NCBI GenBank assembly: GCA_947254025.1
Contig: CAMYBS010000001.1
Span: forward strand, 62,001 to 126,000
Reading direction: 5' to 3'
From: an uncultured Clostridia bacterium
Lineage (GTDB): Bacteria > Bacillota > Clostridia > Tissierellales > Peptoniphilaceae
DNA length: 64,000 bases
A program made the translations under genes and the position numbers. The notes beneath the pieces were generated by a model, which saw only the letters and a program-made list of their open reading frames with translations, ran no database searches and was not told the DNA's origin. Of the stretch, positions 57,001 to 64,000 are shown in pieces; the stretch's first letter is position 1, and each line of letters opens with the position of its first letter.

Positions 57001-57196
57001 CCTTTAAAGTTCTACCACTAACATGGTGAATACCAGGTTTACCGTTAGCAGTTGGCGGTCCTTCAAAGAACACATATCTATTGTCCTTATCTCTTTTATC
57101 ATTTGTTAACTTTAATAAATCGATGCTGTTCCAATATTCTGATATTGCGTGTTCTCTATCAGCAACTCGATCATTTGATAAAGCTTTTAAGTCCAT
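54086..57196 (-). CDS. ileS: Isoleucyl-tRNA synthetase, IleRS2 type with GXHH signature
   Basis: 1036-aa class I synthetase charging tRNA-Ile. Its length, start (residues 44-52, FEGPPTANG), and insertions fit the eukaryote-like IleRS2 branch. The ATP-binding signature, normally HXGH, reads G55-I56-H57-H58. The KMSKS loop is KKMSKSRGN near residue 595. Zinc-type Cys pairs occur in CPRCG, CWRCH, CEECG and CPHCH. IleRS2 enzymes resist mupirocin, and the swapped GXHH form has been linked to very high resistance. No T-box is present because the gene lies 3 nt behind the upstream frame. Confidence 0.98.
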   Translation of the reverse strand: MDLKALSNDRVADREHAISEYWNSIDLLKLTNDKRDKDNRYVFFEGPPTANGKPGIHHVSGRTLKDSVCRYKVMQGYYVNRKAGWDTHGLPVEIEAEKQLGLHNKQDIEKYGVKEFNEKCKESVFKYESLWRKMTEKMAYLIDLDHPYITLDNDYIESVWHILDKMFKDGLIYEGHKIMPYCPRCGTGLASHEVAQGYEMIKTESVYAKFKKKGTDNEYYLAWTTTPWTLPSNVSLTVNKDADYIKIKHKETGEILYLAKALFKKALEKDAENYEIIAEMKGSDLVGEEYEQLLPYLHCDKKAFFITEADYVTMEDGTGIVHTAPAFGEDDYNTSRRYDLPVLNPVDEEGKYTDTPWKGMWVMDADPLIIEELKKEHKLYRKQKIEHNYPHCWRCHTPLLYYAKPSWYIEVTKFKDKIVANNDTVNWFPDYVGEKRFGNWLDNLKDWALSRSRYWGTPLPIWRCEECGHMESIGSRKELKEKAIENIDENIELHRPFVDDVHLECPHCHGKMTREKDVIDVWFDSGAMPFSQWHYPFEHTEDFDHKFPADFICEGIDQTRGWFYSLLAISTYMMNKSPYKNVLVNNLVLDKYGKKMSKSRGNTIDPFELFEEYGADAVRWYLLYVSPAWTTKKVDVDGIKDISSKFFNTLRNVYNFFYMYLQTDGIDPKSLDVPYEKRSDIDKWILAKYNKLLERIQEEMDKFELTNVVRMIQDFVVEDISNWYIRRSRRRFWATELDDDKKAVLQTTYEILLGVSKIIAPFAPYTAEELYQRLGDLESVHIDYYPKANKDLIDEKLIFKMDLVRTLVKLGRSSRENAKIKVRIPLNEIVIDGKYKEDLKDLTDLIKEELNVKHVYYEDDLKKYMNFNLKPNFKVAGSILGSKIKDFTKYLLNVNSIDFVDKLDHADQNIELNGEATEIKKDYVDVRIESKEGFNVEMENGVFIILDTKLTKDLLDEGYLREFISKVQQLRKQNDFDVLDKIKISVEASDDLKEIFNKFKDFILKETVADSIEYKKLGIEDTDLNDKTIKIFVERI

Positions 57197-57198
57197 AA

Positions 57199-58497
57199 TT
57201 ACCTCCTTGAAGCATCGTATTTCGCTTCTATTTCTTTTCTAAGTTTATATACAAGCGTCTCGCTATCCAGTTCAACGCTATTATAATCAATACATTCGCC
57301 TTTTTTAACATCTCTACTAAGAGTAGCACCTTCATTGATAATTGAAATAGGTACCAGGTTCTTCTCTCTAGATTTTTCAAAATCTATGCACTTACCGTAG
57401 AAAGTAAACCCTCCAATATAATCTAGTTTATCGCCCTTCTTCATATCCTTCTTAGCTACCGCTACAACATCTGAGTAAGGTAATTCAGATATTGGTTTAA
57501 TAGCTTCAAGCTTATCAAAGTGTGCTTTTAATACTGTGTTTATAGTTTCTATACTAGTTAGATGATATGGCCTATATAATACATAGTTCGGTCCATCACC
57601 CATCTTTAAGAAGCGCATCAAGTGATCAATCTTTTTTAAATCACTTTTCACTATAACAAAAACGCCGGGTGCTATACCATTAACATAGTCAACTATACCG
57701 TATGAATTAAGTATGCCGCCTTCTGACTTAAGGCAAAGTTTCTTATCAAGCGACTTAATGTCTGACTTGACACCGTGCCCTCCGTCAATATCTACTCTAA
57801 AGCCAGTAGCATTGCTCATAGTCGCCATCTCCACCATAGTCTTAGTGCCGTCGACAAAGCTTGCAAGCATCTCTTTCTTTATGCCTTTCTCTTTTGCAGA
57901 TTCACTGACAGTATCTGGATTAGCCTCTAAATCTACTTCATTGTTCTTTCCCTTACCTATCGCAAGTACATCAAAGCCCATAATCTTTGCTTCATTGTAA
58001 AGCTCAAGAACTGTTCCTGGCTCGTCGCCATCTATACCTGTATATATAAGTCCTTTTTCTTTAGCAATCTTTGATAGTATAGTGCCCACACAGACATCGC
58101 TCTCTAGGTTAAATGTAATTACGTTTTTACCATTCATTAGTGCGTTATAACTAATCTCAGTGCCTACTATAGGCTCGCCTGTTGCATCTATCACATAATC
58201 AATGTGCTCAGATTTATACAAGAGCTCCTTGTCTTCGCATATATAATACTTATTTAAATCTTTAATTTCATCAGCACTTGTAATTTTAACAATCTTTTCT
58301 TTATCAATACCTGCTGCTAAATAAGCCTCAATTGCATCTTCAATGTGTCTTGAAGATATTAGCAAGGGATTTAAAACCTCGCTTTGTATATATTGACTAA
58401 CTAGTGCCTTGCCCATAAAGCCTGCTCCTAGCAATGAAATATTTATCTTTTTACCTTGTTCTTTATATTCATAAAATTTCTTTTGATAATTTATCAA
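57199..58497 (-). CDS. NAD(P)-binding homoserine-dehydrogenase-like protein with C-terminal SAF domain
   Basis: About 432 aa. It has an N-terminal Rossmann fold (ISLLGAGFMGKALVSQ near residue 20), a central dehydrogenase-like part (IDYVIDATGEP, GIDGDEPGTVLELY), and a C-terminal SAF domain near residues 345-430 (DVVAVAKKDMKKGDKLDYI, EGATLSRDVKKGECI). Proteins of this build are oxidoreductases of unknown substrate, often in sugar-acid or amino-acid metabolism. I prefer TTG 58497, whose TTGA overlaps the upstream stop and follows GAGGTGG; GTG 58506 is the alternative. Confidence 0.8.
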   Translation of the reverse strand: MINYQKKFYEYKEQGKKINISLLGAGFMGKALVSQYIQSEVLNPLLISSRHIEDAIEAYLAAGIDKEKIVKITSADEIKDLNKYYICEDKELLYKSEHIDYVIDATGEPIVGTEISYNALMNGKNVITFNLESDVCVGTILSKIAKEKGLIYTGIDGDEPGTVLELYNEAKIMGFDVLAIGKGKNNEVDLEANPDTVSESAKEKGIKKEMLASFVDGTKTMVEMATMSNATGFRVDIDGGHGVKSDIKSLDKKLCLKSEGGILNSYGIVDYVNGIAPGVFVIVKSDLKKIDHLMRFLKMGDGPNYVLYRPYHLTSIETINTVLKAHFDKLEAIKPISELPYSDVVAVAKKDMKKGDKLDYIGGFTFYGKCIDFEKSREKNLVPISIINEGATLSRDVKKGECIDYNSVELDSETLVYKLRKEIEAKYDASRR

Positions 58498-59711
58498 GCT
58501 TTCCACCTCAAAACTATATCATCATACGCAGCCATAGCTGACATCCATGCAAAGCTTAGATTGTAGCCTCCACACGGGCCGTCTATGTCAATGACTTCCC
58601 CAATGAAATATAAACCTTTAAGTTTCTTTGACTCCATAGTCTTAGCGTTTATCTCTTTGGTATTTACTCCACCAAGGCTTATCTGACCAATGCCATAGCC
58701 TTTATTCTTTATAATTTTTAGCTCAAATTCTTTTAGTATCTTTACTAATGTATGTAATTGTGCATCGCTTAGGTCTCTAGCTAGAATGTCTTTACTTATA
58801 TTTAGCTTGTCAATAATAGGAACGATAAGTCTTTTGTGTAAAAATCCTATAAAGAAATCATCAAGTTTTTTATATCCGATATCTCTTCTTCTTTCAATTA
58901 ATAATGTATATAGTTCAGATTCACTTAAAGTATAAAAAATATCTATGCTGAACTTATAATCACTTTCCTTACCCTTTATATATCTTGACAACTGAAATAC
59001 TGTAGGACCTGATAGACCGTAGCTTGTGAATAACACATCATCAGTATTATAAGTAATTATTTTATTATCTTTTATTAGACTTAATTTAGCCTTTAATCTA
59101 AGGCCATCAAGATGCTTTAGATACTTGTAATCGCACTCATATGGAACTAAGGCTGGCTTTGTTTCATTAATTTTCATACCAAGCTTTTTAATCTGATTGA
59201 ACAAATTGCCATCTGAGCCAAATTTAGGCATAGCAGAACCGCCACACGCCACAACTAAGCTCTTAGCCTTATAAGTATTTGAGTTTTGATCTTTAAGTAC
59301 AAATAAGTCCCCGTCTTTATGAAAGCCTTTTACAAAGACATCAGTTTTTATAGTAACATTGTTTCTTTCATTTTCATATCTAAGCACATCAAGAACGCTT
59401 GATGCTTGTAATGACATTGGATACACTCTATCTTCTTCAATATATGGATATATGCCCATAGATTTGAACTTATACTCTATAGATTTATATCCATATTTAT
59501 TTATTATATATGATGTAAAATCTGCATCATTATATGGGTTTTCACCTAGCTTAGTGTTAGTGTAATTGCATCTGCCATTGCCAGTTGTTAGAAGCTTTTT
59601 GCCAACTCTATCGTTTCTCTCGAGCATAAGTATATTTAATTTATCCTTATTAAGAGCTCCAAAAAATAGTGCTGCTGCACCTGCTCCTATAACTATAGCA
59701 TCATATGTCAA
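58494..59711 (-). CDS. HI0933-family FAD-dependent flavoprotein (YhiN/BaiN-like)
   Basis: 405 aa. FAD is bound by the N-terminal DAIVIGAGAAALFFGALN and VGKKLLTTGNGRCNYTN. The C-terminal GYNLSFAWMSAMAAYDDI, preceded by FIGEVIDIDGPCGG, is diagnostic for the HI0933 family. Some members reduce bile acids; most have no known substrate. The frame starts at TTG 59711 inside the sirtuin gene (11-nt overlap). It belongs to the long ileS operon. Confidence 0.9.
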   Translation of the reverse strand: MTYDAIVIGAGAAALFFGALNKDKLNILMLERNDRVGKKLLTTGNGRCNYTNTKLGENPYNDADFTSYIINKYGYKSIEYKFKSMGIYPYIEEDRVYPMSLQASSVLDVLRYENERNNVTIKTDVFVKGFHKDGDLFVLKDQNSNTYKAKSLVVACGGSAMPKFGSDGNLFNQIKKLGMKINETKPALVPYECDYKYLKHLDGLRLKAKLSLIKDNKIITYNTDDVLFTSYGLSGPTVFQLSRYIKGKESDYKFSIDIFYTLSESELYTLLIERRRDIGYKKLDDFFIGFLHKRLIVPIIDKLNISKDILARDLSDAQLHTLVKILKEFELKIIKNKGYGIGQISLGGVNTKEINAKTMESKKLKGLYFIGEVIDIDGPCGGYNLSFAWMSAMAAYDDIVLRWKA

Positions 59712-60441
59712 TTCTATCCACCACTTCTTTTAATATCTTGCCAAAGCCATCATTAAAGACAAGCTTAGCATATCTATCATAAGATGTTTTATCTTTATTT
59801 ATAATAATAAGATTGTCTGAGTTAAAGTATCTAATTAGTCCAGCTGCTGGATATACTTTTAAAGATGTTCCAGCAACTAGCAATAAATCTGCCTTCGACA
59901 CTTCACTTATAGCATCAAGCATGACATCTTGGTCTAAGGCTTCGCCATATAATACAACATCTGGTTTGATTATTGCACCGCACTCATCACAAGTGCATGT
60001 GCCCTTAGAGTGCTTTATATACATTGCATCAAACTCTTTATGACACTTAGTGCAATAGGATCTGTTGATATTACCATGTAGCTCTATAACTCTTTTGCTT
60101 CCTGCATCTTGATGCAAATTATCAATATTTTGAGTAATAACAGCCTTAAGTATACCCATTTCTTCTAGTCTTGCGAGTGCCTTGTGGCCTTCATTAGGTT
60201 TAACATTCTCATATATGACTTTATCTCTACAAAAGTCGAAGAATATGTCTGGATGAGCATGATAAAATTTATTACTCAAAACAACTTCTGGTTCGTATCC
60301 TTCATAAAGCCTGTCGGTATAAATGCCCCCTGCTCCTCTAAAGTCAGGTATACCGCTTTCAGTCGATACGCCTGCACCTCCGAAGAAAACCATATGCTTT
60401 GACTTTTTTACCTCTTCTACAAGAAGATCAATATCAAGCAT
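59701..60441 (-). CDS. NAD+-dependent protein deacylase (sirtuin)
   Basis: 246-aa Sir2 family protein. GGAGVSTESGIPDFRG (residues 21-36) binds NAD+, TQNIDNLH is the second cofactor motif, and the catalytic His lies in VIELHGN. A zinc site is formed by CTKC and CTCDEC. It removes acyl groups from lysines in the cytoplasm, giving control of metabolic enzymes by NAD+ level. It overlaps the permease gene by 8 nt. Confidence 0.95.
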   Translation of the reverse strand: MLDIDLLVEEVKKSKHMVFFGGAGVSTESGIPDFRGAGGIYTDRLYEGYEPEVVLSNKFYHAHPDIFFDFCRDKVIYENVKPNEGHKALARLEEMGILKAVITQNIDNLHQDAGSKRVIELHGNINRSYCTKCHKEFDAMYIKHSKGTCTCDECGAIIKPDVVLYGEALDQDVMLDAISEVSKADLLLVAGTSLKVYPAAGLIRYFNSDNLIIINKDKTSYDRYAKLVFNDGFGKILKEVVDRIDI

Positions 60442-61654
60442 CCCTCTTTACTCCATTTAGCATTGCGTTTAATAAAATACCAACGATAGCAGCTAAACTA
60501 AGACCGTTAAGGCTAATATTGGAAGTTATTGGAAGTTCTATAGAAAACCCAAATAGCTCTTTAAATAAACCGCCTGAGAAACCTATAAATAAAATTGATC
60601 CCATAACTATTATATTTTTAATATTAAATTTAACATGATTATCTCTAATATTTCTAATTCCGATAAAGCCTATCATTGAGAATAACATTATGGATATACC
60701 ACCCATAACTGCTTGAGGTATAGTTCTTAAGAATCCGCCAAGCTTACCTACAAAGCCTAGGATAATTGCAAATACAGCTGCAAGTCTTAGTATTGATGGA
60801 TCGTAATTCTTAGTAATTGCTAAAACACCTGTGTTTTCGCCATAAGTTGTATTGGCAGGACCGCCTATTAGTGAAGCAAATACTGTAGCCAATCCGTCTC
60901 CTAATAATGTTCTATTTAGACCAGGATCTTCAATGAAGTTTTGACCAACTACTGCTCCGTTAGTAGTTATGTCTCCTAGGTGTTCCATAAATACTGCGAA
61001 TATTATAGGAACTATAATTATTATCGCTTCAATGTCAAATAGCGGCAAAGTAAAGTTTGGCACTGCAAAATATTGAGCGTTATTTATCGCTGTGAAGTCA
61101 ACTAGTTTAAAAGCAACTGATAGTACATAGCCAAATATAACTGCAACGAGTATTGATATTTGCTTTAAGAAACCTTTTACAAGAAATGGCCAAGCTACAG
61201 CAAGAGCTAAAGTAAGTCCAGCTACAATATATGATGTCTTTGCCATATTAAATGCTGTTGGCAATAGATTGAAGCCTATAACTATAATCATAGGACCAAT
61301 TACTTGAGGTGGTAGTATCTTTTGTATTTTTTCTATACCTATGCCTCTGATGAAGAATGAAAATAATACATAGACCAAACCAGCAACCAACATACCGCCT
61401 TGAGCGTACCTTAGGTCGCCATACTTTGTTGCTACTTGCGCTATAACTGGTATAAATGCAAAGGATGATCCTAAAAATACTGGCACTTTTTTCTTTGTGC
61501 AATAGTGAAATATAAGTGTACCGCAGCCTGCACTGAAAAGTGCTACTGATGGATCAAGTCCTGTAAGTATAGGAACTAATACTGTAGCTCCAAACATAGC
61601 AATCAAGTGTTGTAAAGCCAAAATCGATTTCTTAATACTAAGAGATGCTTTCAT
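60434..61654 (-). CDS. NCS2 family uracil/xanthine permease
   Basis: 406 aa with 12-14 membrane helices. HLIAMFGATVLVPILTGLDP near residue 17 is typical of the UraA branch, with the substrate motif GPANTTYGENTGVLAIT near residue 262 and VFMEHLGDI earlier. It imports a nucleobase, most likely uracil, with a cation. It starts 1 nt after the prfA stop codon. Confidence 0.92.
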   Translation of the reverse strand: MKASLSIKKSILALQHLIAMFGATVLVPILTGLDPSVALFSAGCGTLIFHYCTKKKVPVFLGSSFAFIPVIAQVATKYGDLRYAQGGMLVAGLVYVLFSFFIRGIGIEKIQKILPPQVIGPMIIVIGFNLLPTAFNMAKTSYIVAGLTLALAVAWPFLVKGFLKQISILVAVIFGYVLSVAFKLVDFTAINNAQYFAVPNFTLPLFDIEAIIIIVPIIFAVFMEHLGDITTNGAVVGQNFIEDPGLNRTLLGDGLATVFASLIGGPANTTYGENTGVLAITKNYDPSILRLAAVFAIILGFVGKLGGFLRTIPQAVMGGISIMLFSMIGFIGIRNIRDNHVKFNIKNIIVMGSILFIGFSGGLFKELFGFSIELPITSNISLNGLSLAAIVGILLNAMLNGVKRDA

Positions 61655-61655
61655 C

Positions 61656-62726
61656 TTATGCCTCCAATTCTTTTAATTTTTCTGCTTGTTCGTGAGTTAG
61701 TAGAGCGTCTATCATCTCATCTAAATCGCCATTCAAAAAATCTTCCAATCTATATAAAGTTAAATTGATTCTATGATCAGTTACCCTTCCTTGTGGGAAG
61801 TTATATGTCCTAATTCTTTCAGACCTGTCTCCTGAACCTACTTGGCCCTTCTTAAGCTTAGCTAGTTCATCGTTTTGTTCTTGTAGCATCTTGTCATACA
61901 GTCTTGATTTAAGAACCTTCATTGCTTTTTCTTTGTTCTTTAATTGTGATTTTTCGTCTTGGCATGTAACTACAAGTCCTGAAGGTACGTGTGTAATTCT
62001 AACAGCTGAGTCGGTTGTATTAACGCATTGTCCGCCGTGGCCGCTCGCTCTATAAACATCTATCTTAAGATCGTTTTCATTAATTTCGATTTCTACGTCA
62101 TCAGCTTCAGGCATAACTGCAACTGTCGCAGCTGAAGTATGAATTCTTCCTGATGCCTCAGTCTCTGGTACTCTTTGTACTCTGTGTACCCCAGACTCAT
62201 GTTTTAATCTTGAGTAAGCACCTTTTCCTGTTATCATAAATATAACTTCTTTGTAGCCACCAATACCAGTTTCGTTAGTGCTCATAATTTCTGTTCTGTA
62301 GCCTCTCTTATCAGCATACATAGAGTACATTCTAAATAAGTCGCCTGCAAATAGTGCAGCTTCTTCCCCGCCTATACCGCCTCTGATTTCCATGATAACG
62401 TTTCTTTCATCATTAGGGTCCTTTGGTATAAGCATAATCTTAAGGTCTTCTTCAGCCTTCTCGATGTTTTCTTGCAAATTCTTTAAGTCTTCTTTAGCAA
62501 GTTCTCTCATTTCATCATCAAGATTTTCATTAAGCATTTCTTCAGTATCCTTAAGTTCTTTTAGATAAGTTTGATATTCTTTATATCTATCAACTATTGG
62601 CTTTAAGTCAGCATACTCCTTCATTGTCTTTTGATACTCTTTCATATCTTTTAAAAGATCTGGGTCCATAACTTTTTCGCCAAGTTCTTTGTACTTGTCT
62701 TCAATAAAATTTAATTTTTCTAACAT
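61656..62726 (-). CDS. prfA: Peptide chain release factor 1
   Basis: 356 aa. It frees finished proteins at UAA and UAG codons. The PAT-like codon-recognition tripeptide lies in the [16 protein letters not shown] region near residue 185, and the catalytic GGQ is in [12 protein letters not shown] near residue 232; GGQ marks the hydrolysis site. It is followed by uraA-type and preceded (11 nt) by prmC, which methylates the GGQ glutamine. Confidence 0.98.
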   Translation of the reverse strand: MLEKLNFIEDKYKELGEKVMDPDLLKDMKEYQKTMKEYADLKPIVDRYKEYQTYLKELKDTEEMLNENLDDEMRELAKEDLKNLQENIEKAEEDLKIMLIPKDPNDERNVIMEIRGGIGGEEAALFAGDLFRMYSMYADKRGYRTEIMSTNETGIGGYKEVIFMITGKGAYSRLKHESGVHRVQRVPETEASGRIHTSAATVAVMPEADDVEIEINENDLKIDVYRASGHGGQCVNTTDSAVRITHVPSGLVVTCQDEKSQLKNKEKAMKVLKSRLYDKMLQEQNDELAKLKKGQVGSGDRSERIRTYNFPQGRVTDHRINLTLYRLEDFLNGDLDEMIDALLTHEQAEKLKELEA

Positions 62727-62737
62727 TTTCTCATCTC

Positions 62738-63553
62738 CTAAATGCAGGCAGAAATAAATCTATCAAAGCCTTCAAGATCTTTGTAGATTTTAATATTTTT
62801 ATAATTATAATTTTCTAATATATCTTTAACAATATTTCCTTGATCGTATCCAATCTCGAAAAATACCATTCGTTTAATCTTCTCTCTAGCCTGTTTAATG
62901 ATTTTTTCATAGTATTCATATCCCAAATCACCGCCTACTAAAGCAAGTTTTGGCTCTTTAAATAAATCCGCTTCTAGATTAATATATTCTTCCTTAGAAA
63001 TGTACGGTGGGTTCGCTATAAGTATATCATATGTGTCAATAATATTATCAAATAAATCCGATAAAATAAAATTTACAGATAAATTGTTCAGTAAAGCATT
63101 TTCCCTTGATAAGTCTAAGGCATCTTTTGAAATATCAGATAAGCTTAATTCTACTGATGGATTCTCATTTTTAATAGCAAGAGCAATGGCTCCAGTTCCA
63201 GTGCACATATCTAAGATTTTGTCACCAGCTTTGATGTGTTTATTAACAATATCTATTAATTCTTCAGTGCAAAATCTTGGTATAAGTGCTCTTTCGTCGG
63301 TTTTTAGAATAATGTTTCTAAAATACTTCTTGCCTATGATGTAAGCCATGGGAGTGTCATTCAACCTCTTATTTAGCAGTTTAAAAAACTCTTCTTCGTT
63401 TACTTCAAAGTCTTTGTTCAAAGTTAAAAATAGCTTATCCTTCTGAGTAAGATGCTCTAAAAGCATGTATATCTCGCCAATAGGGTTGGGAATTTTCTTT
63501 CCTGACTCTTCTATATCTAACAAAGCCTTAATAATTAAATTCTTAACTACCAA
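62738..63553 (-). CDS. prmC: Release factor glutamine methyltransferase PrmC
   Basis: 271 aa. It methylates the Gln of the GGQ motif of release factors. The SAM motif is [15 protein letters not shown] near residue 115 and the catalytic NPPY motif is [13 protein letters not shown] near residue 185. The start is TTG 63553, 9 nt after a GAGGG site within the end of the upstream gene. The pairing with prfA confirms the function. Confidence 0.95.
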   Translation of the reverse strand: MVVKNLIIKALLDIEESGKKIPNPIGEIYMLLEHLTQKDKLFLTLNKDFEVNEEEFFKLLNKRLNDTPMAYIIGKKYFRNIILKTDERALIPRFCTEELIDIVNKHIKAGDKILDMCTGTGAIALAIKNENPSVELSLSDISKDALDLSRENALLNNLSVNFILSDLFDNIIDTYDILIANPPYISKEEYINLEADLFKEPKLALVGGDLGYEYYEKIIKQAREKIKRMVFFEIGYDQGNIVKDILENYNYKNIKIYKDLEGFDRFISACI

Positions 63554-64000
63554 GCGTCTAAACCCTCTTCACTAGGTATTACTTCTTTGACTGCAGCGAT
63601 CGCTACTTCAACCATATCATCGTCCGGTTCCTTAACTGTAGCTATCTTTTGTAGCCATAGTCCAGGTTTGGAAGCCATCTTGCAAACTCCAACGTTATCG
63701 TACTTGCCTATGAATCTGTTGATTTCGTATGATATTGCAGCTATGATAGGCAGTGCGACAATTCTTGAGATTATTCTCATAAGTGGAGATGGCCAGCCAA
63801 AGAATGAAAGCACAATAATTGATATAAGCATAACCATGAATAAGAAGCTTGTTCCACATCTTGGATGATACTTACTCATCTTTTGTACGTTTTCAACTGT
63901 AAGATCAAGACCGTTCTCATAAGCAAAGATTGTCTTGTGCTCAGCTCCGTGGTACATAAATACTCTCTTTAAATCTTTTTGATTTGATATTAAAGTTATA
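63547..64000 (-). CDS. DUF1385 membrane protein (YqhQ-like), 5' part outside the window
   Basis: The frame is open to the right edge and continues upstream of the first visible ATG (63957) with sensible sequence (ending KDLKRVF), so the real start lies outside. Visible features are MYHGAEHKTIFAYENG, KYHPRCGTSFLFMV, hydrophobic helices, and KPGLWLQKIATVKEPDDDMVEVAIAA, all hallmarks of DUF1385. Members are membrane proteins of unknown function commonly found beside prmC-prfA in clostridia, as here. Confidence 0.92.
   Translation of the reverse strand, partial: ITLISNQKDLKRVFMYHGAEHKTIFAYENGLDLTVENVQKMSKYHPRCGTSFLFMVMLISIIVLSFFGWPSPLMRIISRIVALPIIAAISYEINRFIGKYDNVGVCKMASKPGLWLQKIATVKEPDDDMVEVAIAAVKEVIPSEEGLDAW

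Overview
The window is AT-rich, densely packed bacterial DNA with Gram-positive style signals: strong AGGAGG ribosome sites, TTGACA/TATAAT promoters and hairpin terminators with short U-tracts. Gene content points to a strictly anaerobic, amino-acid-fermenting Firmicute, probably of the Tissierellia/Clostridia (a Peptoniphilaceae-like relative is my guess, not proven). Supporting genes are a full B12-dependent glutamate fermentation operon, a superoxide reductase, an electron-bifurcating transhydrogenase (NfnAB), a Na+-type F-ATP synthase, the redox repressor Rex, and groESL under a CIRCE element. I see no rRNA, tRNA, CRISPR, transposase or phage genes.

Layout. 1-7899 (minus strand): one operon glmS-glmL-glmE-mal-fumA/fumB-type mesaconase-citD-citE-citF, encoding every step from glutamate through methylaspartate, mesaconate and citramalate to acetate and pyruvate; citF runs off the left edge. 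8118-16593: single genes and pairs, namely cutC, an alpha/beta hydrolase, a PAS-SpoIIE phosphatase, an rRNA methyltransferase, superoxide reductase, tyrS, a secreted alkaline phosphatase with a Pho-box-like upstream site, and a PadR/HAAS-membrane-protein pair. 16730-31631 (minus): pepF, then an unbroken run nfnA-nfnB-ABC transporter-atpZ-atpI-atpBEFHAGDC. 31755-39763: a small membrane protein, brnQ, groESL, ogg, a NatAB-type ABC exporter and rex (with an AT-hook-like tail). 39866-43164 (plus): an ABC-F ATPase and a FetAB-type exporter. 43196-47584 (minus): a six-gene operon containing a parvulin, a RelA/SpoT-fold protein with a large unknown C-terminal region, a Cys/His-rich DUF1292 protein, a radical SAM protein, a small P-loop protein and an unknown protein. 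47700-49157 (plus): a HerA/YjgR-like ATPase.

49251-53652 (minus) is the most accessory-looking region: a compact metal/siderophore-type uptake operon (methyltransferase, lipoprotein, permease, ATPase, bicupin). Its promoter is TTGACA-N17-TATAAT and is followed by a perfect 20-bp palindrome resembling DtxR/IdeR boxes. The operon appears to sit inside the transcription terminator of the HerA-like gene: a terminator left arm is stranded at 49173 and a complete copy of the hairpin lies at 54017, next to the ileS terminator.

54086-64000 (minus): ileS (IleRS2 type with a swapped GXHH signature), an SAF-domain oxidoreductase, a HI0933-type flavoprotein, a sirtuin, a uracil/xanthine permease, prfA, prmC and a partial DUF1385 gene, closely spaced as one operon.

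Together the genes describe an organism that lives on glutamate and related amino acids, balances NADH, NADPH and ferredoxin with Nfn and Rex, and probably uses a sodium gradient for ATP synthesis or its reversal. All functional assignments are from sequence motifs read by eye; no database search was run.
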